Below, piece after piece: positions 1 through 11,866 of a stretch of 64,000 nt of DNA (position 1 is its first letter; each line of letters starts with the position of its first letter). A model generated the notes under the pieces. It made no database searches, had not been told where the DNA came from, and saw only the letters and a list, made by a program, of their open reading frames with translations. This DNA comes from Gnetum montanum (taxonomy: Eukaryota > Streptophyta > Gnetopsida > Gnetales > Gnetaceae), in contig MNCI01008930.1 in the NCBI GenBank assembly GCA_015680685.1, positions 1,965 through 65,964 of the forward strand. The letters are read 5' to 3'. The position numbers were made by a program, and so were the translations under genes.

Positions 1-425
1 TGTAAGATAAAGAAGGCATAAAACAAAAAGTCATAAATATAACAAAGTTTAAAACAAAAACATGAAAAATAAAAAGATGAAAAACTATGAAGCCATTATA
101 ATTGTTAGCATTGATGGCCATCTCCCCTACTACTAAATTGTAAGAAGAAGATATAAAAAATTGAGCATGGTTGTTCATCTAATGAGGCATTTGTTGCACT
201 AGCTTGCTTAGGTTCGTGGAAAGGTTTTACTTGTTGCATGTTGATTAGTTATGTTTTTTTAGGCTCTCAAGTTTGTAGATTAACATGGCCCCAGGAGGAA
301 AGGTTTTATAGATAATATATGGCCCCTTCCACAACATTTGGAACTTTTTCTTTTGAGGTACGTGTGTGGGGTTCTAGTAGAGGACTTTGTCTCTAGGTTG
401 AAATTTTACTTTCTGTATTCTAAGG
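1..425 (-). mobile_element. 3' end of a minus-strand gypsy element (pol end plus start of 3' spacer)
   Basis: On the minus strand this reads as the last part of the integrase region followed by the purine-rich tract and the T-rich start of the 3' spacer seen in E1, E5 and E11. It matches 53743-54167 base for base in length, with a few percent substitutions, and ends exactly where the E1 LTR begins. It is the flank into which E1 inserted, and its left part lies outside the window. Confidence 0.75.
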
Positions 426-1295
426 TGATGAATCATATTTTGTAGTGCTCTAATATTAGAGCTGTGATGTCAAGTATCCAATATTGAGATCCAAGATGTG
501 ATGTCGGATATCCGATATCATCGGGTATATGTTGATTTATAAATATAGCACTTGGGCACATGGTTTTGATATAGTTTTTGTCATAGCATAGTAGAGATCT
601 TGTGGTTTCTTTTCTCTAGAGTTAGAATATTTTCCAAAGTGCTAGCAGTAGGGATCATTGAGTGTATAGAGCTTTATTTGAGCACTATTGTACCTAAGCA
701 CGGTAGTGTGTGTAGTAATAAAAATAAGCTTTCTGATCAAACATTGCAGCACCTTGGCTAGTTTAAATAATTTATTTATGTATTTAATGTTTTATGCAAT
801 TTCCTTTGATGCTCCCAAGTAATTAAGCTAAAGTAAGATTGTTCAGTTAAATAGAAATTAATTAAGCACATAAGTATAACCACTTCGATCATGTGTATGA
901 CCCTTGGTAATCTTAGAAATGTTTAACGTTTGGTAATCCATCAGTGTTATATGTGTTTAGGATGTGCACAAGAAGTGGGATCAGATACTTATGTTAAGAT
1001 AGTTAGTTATTAATTAGCAATTAGATTAGTTAAATTTTTTCATATATTAAGTTTCAGCTTGTTCTTAATCATAGACAAATAAAATACAAAATAACAAAAA
1101 TGATGTGCCTTAATTACACTTAACCATACAATTAAGATCCACAAGTGTAATTGAGATAACAAAAATTGTCATGATTAGATTACATGTCCTAGAACTAGTG
1201 TACTTAGGAACTTAAGGTCTATGGAATTTGACTGAATTGCATGTAAACACTTATGATTCATATGGTTGGGTGTAAGGGTACCTCACTACTCATCA
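426..1295 (+). repeat. 5' LTR of gypsy element E1
   Basis: This 870-bp LTR begins TGATGAATCA and ends CTCATCA. It holds several GATATC or near-GATATC palindromes before a TATA-like TTATAAATATA near 536-546, and a PBS follows directly. The LTR at 54168-55037 has exactly the same length and is about 96% identical by eye. No matching 3' LTR is present for E1. Confidence 0.85.
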
Positions 1296-1296
1296 T

Positions 1297-1314
1297 TAGC
1301 ATTGTTGCTAGGGA
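1297..1314 (+). other. Primer-binding site of E1 (tRNA-Asp type, decayed)
   Basis: The 18 bases one nucleotide after the LTR resemble the complement of the 3' end of plant tRNA-Asp (TGGCGCCGTTGCCGGGGA), the primer of Tat/Athila elements. Several mismatches are present, mostly C to T or G to A. Confidence 0.7.
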
Positions 1315-1455
1315 CCTTTTATTTGTTACATGTGCTATCTAGTATTTAGTGAAAATTATTCAAAATTATTGGAATGAACCCTAGAGTCATATCATACTTT
1401 AAAATAACTACAATAATTTTAAAAAGCACACTACATTTTTATATTTTAACACAAG

Positions 1456-1921
1456 ATGTCTTCTTCTCATAGAAGTAATTCTCTGCCCAAGTCTGATGGA
1501 GTACATCAGTAGGTACCCCAACAATGTAGAGTGGTATATTCTCATCTTGATGAGTATGTACCCAATTTCACCGTCATCCTACACTAAGATGAACTACTAT
1601 AGTGGTGCAACATGAATGACAACATCATTTTTCCACCTGATCGATCCATTCTTGTGATACTCAACCAAACTCTTACATAATTGGGTCTCTAGGGACTCCA
1701 TTATGAGTATGTTGTGTAGGATAGTGACACAAAGGATAATCATCCCACTGAGGCACAATGTCTAAGGGATCGATAGCTAGAACAACACTATGAATCTATG
1801 AAGTGAAAGTGGTTCAATGATACTTCATACCTCCTATACCAGAAAGATGGTGGAGAATCCTTCTCTGGGGGTTTTCCATTCAACAAAACTCCTCTTGTTG
1901 ACTTCAGTGAAGGAGGTAAAA
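1456..1921 (+). pseudogene. gag: E1 gag, N-terminal remnant
   Basis: The ATG at 1456 begins MSSSHRSNSL, and the same start is seen at 55198 in E11. Only about 155 codons remain, with several in-frame stops. At 1920-1922 the reading jumps straight to sequence that in E11 lies at 58520, so the rest of gag and all of the protease (about 2.86 kb) are deleted. A short AAAA run is shared at both deletion ends. Gag is the capsid/nucleocapsid polyprotein of the retrotransposon particle; this copy cannot make it. Confidence 0.75.
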
Positions 1922-4730
1922 ACTCTACTTACTAGCATGGATTATGTATTCTTAAAAAATGAGAAGCTGGTAATAATTAATATAAATCATGCTCCAGAAT
2001 AGAAATAGATGCTATTGAATGTGGTTGAAAAATGGTCAACAACCTTTTCCTGGTTATATCCTAAACTCATAAGGATTGATTCAAGGATATGCTAGCATCG
2101 TATCTACACTAACCTAGCCATGAAGCCAAAGAGATAGCTAGATAGGCTATTGAACCCCAAACTTAAGTAGATTGTCAAGATAAAACCCTAAACAACTCCT
2201 AAAGGTATGGTTTATCTATTCCATTGTAGATAGTGAGGGGGTCAGTTCACCTGTGATTGTGCCAAAGAAAGGTGGCAAGTGGCAAGTTTACATCAATTTT
2301 TTGCTGTTGAATATGGCAACATTCAAGCATCATTTTCTATTGTCATTTGTTGATCATGTGTTAGACATCATATATGGACATTGCTACTATAGTTTTTTGG
2401 ATGGTTATAGTGGCTATAACCAAATCCAAATTGTGCTAGAGGACTAGGCAAAAATAATATTCACAAGTCCTTGGGGGACCTTTGCATATCACAAGATGCC
2501 TTTTTGTCTATGTTATATCCTTGCTACATTCCAATGCCTAGTCCTTAGCATTTTTCAACAGTAGATTGGTAACAAGGTAGAAGTCTTTATGGATGACTTT
2601 TCTTATTATGGGGCTACATTTGAGCAAGCCTTGGACCACCTTGTGCAAGTGCTAAAATGATGTGTGGAAACAAACTTGTAGCTCAATTGGCAAAAAAGTT
2701 ATCTGATGGTCTAAGAGGACATTGTGTTGGGGCACAAAATCTCAAGGAATTAAGGTCAAACCTAAAAAAATAAGGGTAATCCAAGGAATTATCCACCAAC
2801 TAGAAACCATCAAAGATGTTTAGTCATTCCTTAGATACATTGGCTACTACTAGAAATTCATAAAGAATTCTCTAAGATCACAAAACTATTGGTTGATCTA
2901 ACAAAGAAATATGCTCCATTTATTTGGACCAAGAAATGTGAAAAAGCATTCTAGTAACTAAAGGAGAAACTTGTAGAAACTCCAATTCTACAGCCACTTG
3001 ACTAGTCTAGACCATTTCATGTTATGAAAAATGCATCAAATTACACCTTAGGTGCTATTCTTACATAGTTGAATGACAAAAAATGTCCATATTACATCCA
3101 TTGCACAAGTCAAAGCATTGTGGGTGCACAATTGAGCTACACCACCACAAAAAAAGGATTAATGGTAGTGGTGTTTGCTCTAGAAAAGTTTAGACATTAT
3201 GTTCTTAGATACAAAGTGTTTATGCACATAGACGACAGTGCAATATGCTTCCTAATGAACAAGCCAATAATGAGCCCCTATGTCATATGGTGGCTAGTGA
3301 TCTTATAGGAATTCAATCTTACAATGATAAATCCAAGAGGAACTAAGAATGTAGTTGCTAACTGCTTGTCTTGATTGTGATGGGATAATAGAGAGGAAGA
3401 AAGCCCACTATCTGATCTATTTCTTGATGAACTCCTCTTTGTTGAGGCTATAACTAAATAATTGGCCACTGAGCCTAAATGGTATGATGGCATTCTTACC
3501 TATCTTCTTACTCAAGAGATGCCACAAGGGTTGGACCACTGGAAGAAACAATAGTTTCTTCACCAGGTAAATGCTTCATGGAGATATCAAGAGACACCTT
3601 TACAAGGTGTGTGTTGACATCCTAGTTTGTTGATGTGTCCTTGATGCTGATCAATTGTGCATTCTCCAGGATGCTCATGAGGGTTCTTGTGGGGGCCACT
3701 ATGTTGGGAGATGCATGACCATTAAAATCCTAATGGCAAGGTATTATTGGCCAACAATCTCCAGGGATGCTTATCAATTTGTCTACTCTTGTGAATGCTA
3801 CCAACAAGATGGTGGAATGACTGCTCAAATGGAGGGATCTCAATAGTGGATCCAACCATTGGAACCCTTTGACATATGGGACGTTGATTTTATGGGTCTC
3901 ATCACATCCATGTTAAATGGAAGGGCGTACATCATAGTTGTTATATCCTATTGTACAAAATGGGTAGAAGTAGTAGCCATCACTGACTGTACATCTTCTA
4001 TTGTTACTCTGTTTATACAATAGAATGTTGTAAATAGGTTTGGTATGCCACATACATTAATATCTGACAATGGAACCCACTTTATAGGCATTACCTTTTG
4101 GAAGCTTATGCAATGCTTAGGGGTTGAACATAAGCTACCAATGCCTTACCACCCCCATGCTAATGGTTAAGTTGAGGTTACAAATAGGGAAATCATAAAG
4201 ATCCTAACAAGAACTATTAGCAAATATAGCAAAGACTGGAGCACAAAGCTCAACGATGCCGTCTAGGCCTACCACTCAACATGGAAACTTCGATAGGCTA
4301 TTCTTCCTATGAGCTAGTGTATGGAAAATTACTAACATTTCCTATTCAATCCAAGCTCCGTACACTTTCAAAAAATTGTGGCCTTGACCTTGACTTAATT
4401 CTAGCATAAAAAGAAAGATTAATGAACCTCAACTTGCTATATGAAAATTGATTTGGTGGCCCTATCATCTAATGAGTTTCACAAGGAATTCAACAAAAAA
4501 ATCCATGACCTTAACACTAGAAAAGTTAAATTTCAATTGGAAGATAAGGTCCTTTACTAGAACCCCACTCACATACCTCAACAAAATATGTTTCAAATGT
4601 TGTGGTAAGGACCTTATATAATTTACAAAATTTTCCTTCTAGGGCCATGATGATCTACAAATCTAAGATCCTAGACAAGAAACAATTGGTCAACTTATAA
4701 CACGTCAGACGTTTTAATGAGCCTAAGTTA
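1922..4730 (+). pseudogene. pol: E1 pol remnant: RT, RNase H, integrase
   Basis: This is a decayed Ty3/gypsy polymerase region. The RT part shows IVPKKGGKW, FLDGYSGYNQ and VFMDDF (catalytic aspartates kept, near 2583-2600). The RNase H region runs from about 2890 to 3400. The integrase has a zinc-binding segment near 3663-3820 (two His, then CECYQQ), and a DDE core: Asp in WDVDFMG near 3885, Asp at 4066 and Glu at 4174, giving D-35-E. Many TAG/TAA stops, often in place of glutamine codons, and several frameshifts make it non-functional. Domain order RT-RH-INT and WDVDFMG-type wording fit the Tat/Athila branch. It shares most of its stops with E11. Confidence 0.85.
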
Positions 4731-5213
4731 GCTCATGCAACAAACACCTCATTGGATGGACAACCATGCTCAATCTTTCAAATCTCCTCCTTTCAACTTA
4801 GTTGTGGGGGAGATGGTCATCCATGCTAAATATATAAGTAGCTCCTTAATTTTTCACCTTTTTGTTTTACATGATTTTGTTTTCCATCATGTTATTTTTA
4901 CAAATTTTTTTTTTACACATTCTTTATCTTACACCTTTTTGTTTTCACATTATTAATTTTTCAAGATTTTTATTTTACAACATCATTAGTACATTTTATT
5001 TTTCTTAAATATTTTACAATTTCTTATATATTTTCCTTTATTTTGGATGTGATTTTCTTATTGTGTTTTAATAATAACATGCCTTATTGCTAACTAGGTA
5101 TAGTGTGGTTTGATTGATGTGGACATGTGTTATTTGGTTATTTGAATATTAGTATCTAGATTCTAGCTTTGAATTTTGTTACTAATAACTAGGACATGGT
5201 TTCTTTTTCATGA
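4731..5213 (+). other. E1 purine-rich tract and start of 3' spacer
   Basis: The tract TTGTGGGGGAGATGG at 4802-4816 marks the end of the pol region in this family. It is followed by a T-rich spacer with repeated TTTTGTTTTACA-like words. The match to E11 ends abruptly near 5213 (61816 in E11). The ORF at 4735-4956 is low-complexity spacer and not a gene. Confidence 0.65.
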
Positions 5214-5371
5214 ATTTTGTTACTAATATCTTGAAGTTGCTTATGTACTAAATTTTGTTTTCTATTAAAATTTTCTATTAATAAAATTTTGTTTTCTACT
5301 AATAAAATAGAATTTTATGTACCCATCACCAACCCTTTTAGGGGGATTAGTTACCCTAGCTACTTTGGGAG
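5214..5371. other. Deletion scar in the E1 flank
   Basis: After E1 breaks off, about 85 bp of AT-rich repeats of AAATTTTGTT type follow. From about 5300 to 5371 the sequence again matches the E11 flank (62784-62852), including TTTTAGGGGGATTAG. About 0.97 kb present after E11 is therefore missing here. The E2 LTR begins at 5372. Confidence 0.6.
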
Positions 5372-6148
5372 TGATGAGTCACCATTTAACCTAGCCGCGA
5401 TATCGCAGCCTATCTCCTCATCTATAAATAATAGGTAGACAGTTTCGATAAGCAGTTCAGAAGTTTTAAAGTTAGTTTTGATTTTAGTTTTTATTTTTCC
5501 TCTCAACCCTTTTCCTCCCAGTGTATGCTTGCAGTGTGGTGATTGTAATTGTACGACATCCTTATTTAAGTGTGATGTACTTGGACACGCACATGATTGG
5601 AAATAAAGATCGAGATTACTTCATCATTACAGCATTCACTTAGCTTAATTATTTAATTAATTGTTATTTACTACTTTCCTAGTTAATATCTTCTTACCCT
5701 AAACTCCTGTTAAACACGGAATGAGTACGACTTGATTACGAGCATTTAAGTGTGACTACCTGGTAACCCAGTAGCATACCTAGGATCTACGCTTGGTAAT
5801 CCCAGTCGTAGTCATGCACGAAGTCTAAGATGTGTACGAATGATTGAGGAACAAATGCTCATTACACTTAGGCTAGTTTAGATTCTCTCTCACCCTTTCT
5901 CTCTTTGCTTAGTTAATATTATCTTCCATTGCCTTCAGGAGTAGCAATAGTATAGGAACACATCATACACCTCATTCTAGACTAAACCATACGTGACAAA
6001 GTTAACACTAGTCAAGATGGGAAGATAGCGAACTACTAAGGATAACTGTCTTGATACCACAACTAGCCCATCTGTGGAGTTCGAATGGATCGCACGTGAA
6101 ATGCTCATATTCATATTGTTAAGTGTAGGGGTACCTCGCCACTCATCA
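5372..6148 (+). repeat. 5' LTR of gypsy element E2
   Basis: This 777-bp LTR starts TGATGAGTCA and ends CTCATCA, followed by a PBS. A GCGATATCGC palindrome and the TATA box CTATAAATAAT lie in the first 70 bp. Its U3 is shorter and differs from that of the 3' LTR at 9949-10838. The 5 bp before it (GGGAG) do not recur after the 3' LTR. Confidence 0.85.
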
Positions 6149-6149
6149 T

Positions 6150-6167
6150 TGGCACCATTGCTAGGAA
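6150..6167 (+). other. Primer-binding site of E2 (tRNA-Asp type)
   Basis: TGGCACCATTGCTAGGAA is complementary, with a few transitions, to the 3' end of plant tRNA-Asp. It sits one base after the LTR, as expected of a Tat/Athila element. Confidence 0.8.
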
Positions 6168-6285
6168 TGGTGCTGGTTATCTAGATTAGTTATATCATAC
6201 AAGATCGCTATAATAAGTATTAGCAATATATAATTTAGAAAAGAAATTAAATTTAATTTAATTAACTTACACATAATTCACAACA

Positions 6286-7625
6286 ATGTCTCTCTCACAA
6301 GAATATGATCCTGCAACCACTAATGAGGCAATTCATTGGAGAACCAACAATATTTATGATGAAGATGAAGTTTGGAGTACTCAATATTATGCAGGAGTTT
6401 CATATGTTCAAGGATGCCCCAATGATACTCAAGAACTTTTATCATCCAACCCAAACACCTCTAGTGAGGATGGGACATCCCATAGAACAAGGGGGCCCAA
6501 AAGGCCTAGGACCTTCTCAATCACTAACAAGAACTTACTTGGGGATGATTGGAAGACTTACAAAAGTCATAACGAGTTTTACAGTTCCTTCTCTTCCTCT
6601 ACTCCTTCAACGTCAGATTGTGACACAGATGACTATCTTTCAAGGGATAGACATAGAACTAAAAATTGAGCTCACAAAGAAAATCAAGAATACCAACATG
6701 AATAGGGACAAAATCATCCCAACTCATAAACTCACAACTTACTAAGTGATGATGCACCCCTTCTAGCCACTAAGAGCCTAACGCCTATACAAGAGGCAAT
6801 TTGAATATCCTATAGGCATCGCAAAGAAATCTATCTACCTAAGCTTGGTTTAAACAACTTTCCCAAGTTTTCAAGAGGCTATGATTTAGATCTGAAAAAA
6901 AATTTACAAGCCTTCTACAATGCTTGTATAGGGAACAATATTGATAATCAGTGGAAAAAACTTAAGCTTTTTCCTATGACACTCGTTGGCCAAGTAAAAG
7001 TATGGCATAGGTCTTTAAAACTGAAATCAATTCAACATTGGCCAACAATGGTAGACCTCTTCAATGAAATATATCAAACTTATGCATGAGTGTCAGCCTT
7101 GAGGAGACAAATTCAAGAGTGGAAACAAGAACAACATGAACCCTTGGACATGGCCTTAGAAAGATATTATGCATTGTTAAACAAGTGCCCAGGCCATGGG
7201 TTCTTCAAGGAGAGGCTAATGTACCATATCATAGATGGACTTCGTAATGAAACAAGGGAAACCCTAGGGATGTATGCCCAAGGTCAACTATAAGAGCTAC
7301 AAACCCATCAACTCCAAGAGCTTATTAAGTGGGTAACAAAATAAGGAGAAATGGCTAAATGGGAGAATGTTGAAAATCCTCAACGGGACCAAAATCTCGA
7401 ATTAGAAAAGGTCCATAACCATAAAGAGGAGAAATCAACTCACCTTGAGGATGTGCAACTGCTTCTATCTTTGCTAATGTAACAATCACTAGATGAAATC
7501 ATGGCAAAGATTAATAAGATGATAGAGTGGGTGCACAGAAAATATGGAGAATATGCTAACAATAATAGAGGCACAACTATTATGGAGAATATGCTAAAAA
7601 TATGGAGAATATGGAGTGATTGCAG
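6286..7625 (+). pseudogene. gag: E2 gag remnant
   Basis: The ATG at 6286 begins MSLSQEYDPA; an equivalent start occurs at 38045 (minus) in E7. The first 127 codons are open. Frame interruptions follow, then the capsid core of the retrotransposon gag family (LFPMTLVGQVKVWHRSL near 6970, then ALRRQIQEWKQEQHEPLDM at about 7098-7160). A run near 7501-7560 reads MAKINKMIEWVHRKYGEY and corresponds to a part of gag seen near 37090 in E7. Gag stops there, before its zinc knuckle, and the sequence passes into ORF2 at 7626. Protease and pol are absent from this element. Confidence 0.8.
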
Positions 7626-9710
7626 ATGGCCCCTAAACGTGGACAACAAGGAGGACCCTCCCAAGGTGTGTTCAAATGACCAAAGAGAGGCAGAGACCAA
7701 GCATCTCCTAAGGAATGTGTAGAATAGGAGGCACAATCATTCAGCATTCATTAAGAGCCTCCTGCTACTATGCAATCAAGACAGGCAGAAGGAGGAGCAG
7801 TTGAAGCACCTAAATAGGGAAAACATCTCACGTTGTCCTTAGAATGTGTGTAGGTAATCCATGAAAGGTCTAAATCAGTAGCTATGATCATGGAACTAAA
7901 CTTTGGACCTTTTGCAGAGTTCACTCCTGAAGCTGTTAGGGACCAACTTAAAGGATCCCCATTCTGGCCTATCCTTTCTGAAAGTAATGCCTGGTACTTA
8001 GGAGAGATGTACCAATTTTGGCACAACAAGGAAGAAGGCACCACAGTTAACATTGGTGGTATGTCTATATATTTTTTTTCAAAGGCCATTTCAGAAGTGT
8101 TGAATATTCTTAACACAAGGCCAAAAGCTGCTTACTTGTCCACTCTCTCCGATGCCGATGCACGAAAAATTTGGTTGAAAAGGATGTATGGCAAGGAAGA
8201 AAAGACATATGGACAATTAACACTAGAAGAAAGAATATATTTCAATATTGGTACTTATCAAATCTTTCCCACAAAAGGATTGAGCAAAATCTCCACGTAT
8301 GCGGCCAGACGGAGCGTTATATTGATGGGCAAGGTTAATGTTAACCTACCCCACTTATACCTTATGGAGATTCTAAGGTAATTTGGGGAATGCAAGATAG
8401 GGAAGTTTGCATTGCCCTTCCCCTATCTCATCAGGAAGCTATGTAAACATGTTGGAATTCTAGGGTACACTAATGATGTCCCTAGAAAGGCCCAAAATGC
8501 TTCACTTGCTGAATTGCTAAAGCCACCAACCCCAAGGAAAAGTGCTAATGAGACACTGGACCCAGAACAAGAATAGATGATGGGGCCCACTGCAACTCAA
8601 ACTACAGGGCCTAAACAACTTTCAAGCACAAGGCCCAGTCAACAATGAGAAGAAGGGCCTAGCACAAGCCAGCAAGAGCAACTACCGCCACTACCGCAGG
8701 ATTATCGATCGTCAATGAGCCTTCTCAAGGCCATCACTGAGATGGTCAGTTGGGGAAGTCGTGATGATGCCAATCTCTTCCAGGTCATCGATGACACCGT
8801 ACGGCCCATATTTTCTATAGATCAGGCATGGGGTGAGGTGTCCATTCAAACATGAGGAGGAAAGATGCATTGGTCATAACAAATTTCAAGGAATGCTGCA
8901 TCTTTCCAAGTGCAATTAGAAATCGGCGAAGGGGCCATAGTAGTGGTCATGTAGCACCAAGATGCAGCGGGAGCTACCGAAGTGGTCACAGATCACATCA
9001 AAGAGTCCTTCAATGTCCCTATTGTGCCATCAGTGAATTTCATAGGAGCACGCAATGCTCAAACTTTGGCAGATCCCTCAATGACTCCTGCAGTGCATGA
9101 GGATGTCCTTGATTGATTGCTACAGACAAGACAAGTAATAACGTCCTTGTTCTACATCCCACAAGATGTCACTGCAACTCAATCAGACCTCATCTCCACC
9201 AAGGGGAAGTTGGTCATGGTAGAGATCAGGGTTGAGCATGCGGAGGCGGAGTTGAAAAAACTCCAAGAGAAGCTTGTTGCCCTACAAGCTGCACAGTGGG
9301 ATCCATCTCAACTTATTTAGAACTGAGCAATTGGAATCTTTCAAAATTGAGAAACTTAATAAATTATTATTAGATAATAAAAATGTGGTAGAGGAGAAAG
9401 AGAAGGCCAATTGGGATGCTTCCAAGGCACAAGCGCAAACTCAAGGTAAAAAGAGAATAAATAGCTTGTTGCAGACAATCTTCAGTTGACCACTATGGAG
9501 AAACAAAAGAATGTTCTCAAAGAAAATTTTTAGCAACTATGAGGATAGTTAGTCAGGGTCAACCAGGACATGAATCGCTTGGCCAGAGAGAATCGAACCC
9601 TCTCAATGGAGGACATACGTGCAATTCATCAAAAAATAGCCATTGAAATAAGCGTGTGGCAAAATGAGGCCAAGAGACATGAAAAGTTAAAAGAACACTT
9701 CAGAGACTAG
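7626..9710 (+). pseudogene. E2 ORF2: plant-transposon-like domain plus coiled coil
   Basis: The likely start is ATG at 7626, directly after a TGCAG acceptor-like site, beginning MAPKRGQQGGPSQG. Residues encoded at 7884-8381 form a 165-codon open stretch with VNIGGMSIYFFSKAI and, further on, LTLEERIYFNIGTYQIFPTK. This layout (an RG-V-hydrophobic strand, then a PT motif) resembles the plant putative-transposon-protein family found in Tat/Athila-type elements; I assign it by wording only. From about 9100 the product is Glu/Lys/Leu-rich and coiled-coil-like (AEAELKKLQEKLVAL). Stops and shifts are frequent. The gene occupies the place of the env-like ORF of Athila. The same ORF occurs in E6, E9 and E10; its function is unknown. 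Confidence 0.65.
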
Positions 9711-9948
9711 GTGGTTCCAAGTGGTGGTGGCTCCCAATTTTATAATTCCAAGTGGTGGTGGCAAAATGAGGCCAAGAGACATGAAAATTTTATGTTCATC
9801 TCCCAATTTTATTGTATAAAATTACCCACTACAGCATGAATAAATTCCTAGTCAATCAATAATCCCATACCTATCCACTATGTAATTAATTGGGCTTGTT
9901 TTCATTTTGTTTAACTTGAGGATGAGTTTTTATTCAGTCATGGGGGTA
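9658..9948 (+). other. E2 3' end with short direct repeats and polypurine tract
   Basis: A 28-bp word starting GGCAAAATGAGGCC occurs at 9658 and again at 9760, and AAGTGGTGGTGG occurs twice between them: a small local duplication. The last 15 bases before the LTR, TCAGTCATGGGGGTA (9934-9948), are the polypurine tract for plus-strand priming, identical to that of E4. Confidence 0.7.
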
Positions 9949-10838
9949 TGATGAACCATGATTTGTCAGGCTCCGATATCAAACCCGTGATATCTGATCT
10001 ACAATATCAAGTACACGATATCGTGACCTAAATAACGATATCGGATACACGATATCGTGACTCCTGTTTGGACCTATAAATACACATGTGGGTGCATGGG
10101 AAATTCAATTAGGCATTAGTTCTTAGTTAGTTAGTTTTTCTATCATTTGTTAGCTCTTCTCAACCCTTTCTTCCAATGCATGCCTGTAGTGTGATGATTG
10201 TAATTGTACAGCACCTTTATTCAAGTGTGACATACTTGGACATGCACATGACTGGTAATAAAGATCCAGATTACTTCATCATTGCAGCATTCACTTAGTT
10301 TTAGTTGTTTAATTATTATTTATTACTTTCATAATTAATATCACTCACCCTCATTTCCTGTCCTTGTTATTAATCGTGGAATGAGGATGACTTAACCACG
10401 AGCATTTAAGTGTGACTACTTGGTAACCTAGTAGCGTACCTAGGACATGCACTTGGTAATCCCAATGGTAGTGGTACACAAGGTCCAAGATGTGTACGAA
10501 TGATTAAGGAATGGATACTTATTGCACTTAGGCTAGCTTAGATTCTCTCCTCCCATTTCCTCATAGTTAGATTCTCTCTCCCTCTCCTCCTTAGTCCAAT
10601 TAAAGTTATTTTCCATTGCCTCTGGGGGTAGCACTAGTTTAGAACCACATCATACACCTCACTCTAGACTAAACCATACATGACAATATAAATACTAGAC
10701 CAAGTGGGAAGACAACGAACTGCGATCAACAAGTAACTATCTAGATACCACAACTAGCCCATTTGCGGAGTTCAACCAAATCATGTCTGAACGCTCATAT
10801 TCGTATGGTTGAGTGTAGGGGTACCTCACCACTCATCA
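9949..10838 (+). repeat. 3' LTR of E2
   Basis: This 890-bp LTR starts TGATGAACCA right after the polypurine tract and ends CTCATCA. Its U3 has at least six GATATC-type palindromes, including ACACGATATCGT twice, ahead of CCTATAAATACA. The U3 is clearly different from that of the 5' LTR at 5372, though R/U5 are alike. The flanking bases are ATTTT, not a repeat of GGGAG. Confidence 0.85.
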
Positions 10839-10842
10839 ATTT

Positions 10843-11330
10843 TTCAATTGGTTACCAACTTGATGCTAACCCTCCTCTTTTCATATCCAGGCTTAGGATT
10901 GACATTGGTAGAGTTATGATCAAATATGTAACTATGAAATCAAAATAGCATTGAAGATGAACAATGAACATCACATTCTCCTTCTACATTAGAGCATGAT
11001 AGATGTAGGTGGAATATTATAAATACTACCAATCAAGTCTTTTAGTTTAAAATTTTACCAAAAATACTTACTATTTTTTAATAATGTTTTGAAAACTTCT
11101 ACTATATTTATTTGCACTATCTAATAGAAAAGGATTATCATTTGGAATTTCAATGCTCATCCCACCAAGCAAGGTCTAGGAGGGTTGGACAAGCAAAAGA
11201 CTAATCTCTTCAAGTGGGTCCCAAGTGGCTTTGGGAGGGTTAGTGGATAAGTAAAAGCCTAAACTTTTCAAATAACCTTAAATTGTAACTTGAGAAACAA
11301 ACCCCTTGCTATCATATCATAAACCACCTA
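10843..11330. repeat. Old dispersed repeat, also near 49010-49720
   Basis: Words such as CTTGATGCTAACCCTCCTC followed by a GGATTGACATTGGTAGAG core recur at 49628-49690. A second block (CATCCCACCAAGCAAGG, then GGATAAGTAAAAGCC) recurs near 49028-49080. The order of the blocks differs between the two sites. It is non-coding and probably an old non-LTR-associated repeat; class uncertain. Confidence 0.45.
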
Positions 11331-11866
11331 TGGATTATCAAGTCATAGAGACTCATAAGGTAAACCACTTAAGGATTAAAAGTATAGAAACTCATAACAT
11401 AAACCAGTTATGGATTAAAAACTCTTAGCATATGCATTTCTACTCTACCAATAGATCAAGCACGTCTAATCAAATTTCAGTTTTAAAAAATCAATTCGCA
11501 CGCTAGTCCAAACATGGTTTATACTAAGCCTTTGCGAAAAGACCAAATTTCCAAAAATCGTAAGGAACACTCACGTGCGTTGTCCCCGGACCATATGAGC
11601 CTCGATCCGTAATCGGATAAAAATTGGTGGATTTTCAACTTTCTTGGAAGCTTTTAAATTGGTTGTCGTCCTAAAAACGTTATTTATTTTCGACGGTTCA
11701 AATATCCTAAACAAAAAGTATTTTCGTTTGACAAGCTGTGGCGGATTATCAAAGATTTTAAAGCCATGATCCCTAAAAGGACGAAATACCTCGGAAGATA
11801 AATGATACTGTGCATGGTCGAAGTATCTTGGAATATGTTCTGAAGAGTAAATTGCCTCAACGTTCA

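Noticed and set aside
10839-10843. Target duplication for E2
   Set aside because: The 5 bp before the element are GGGAG and after it ATTTT; they do not match.
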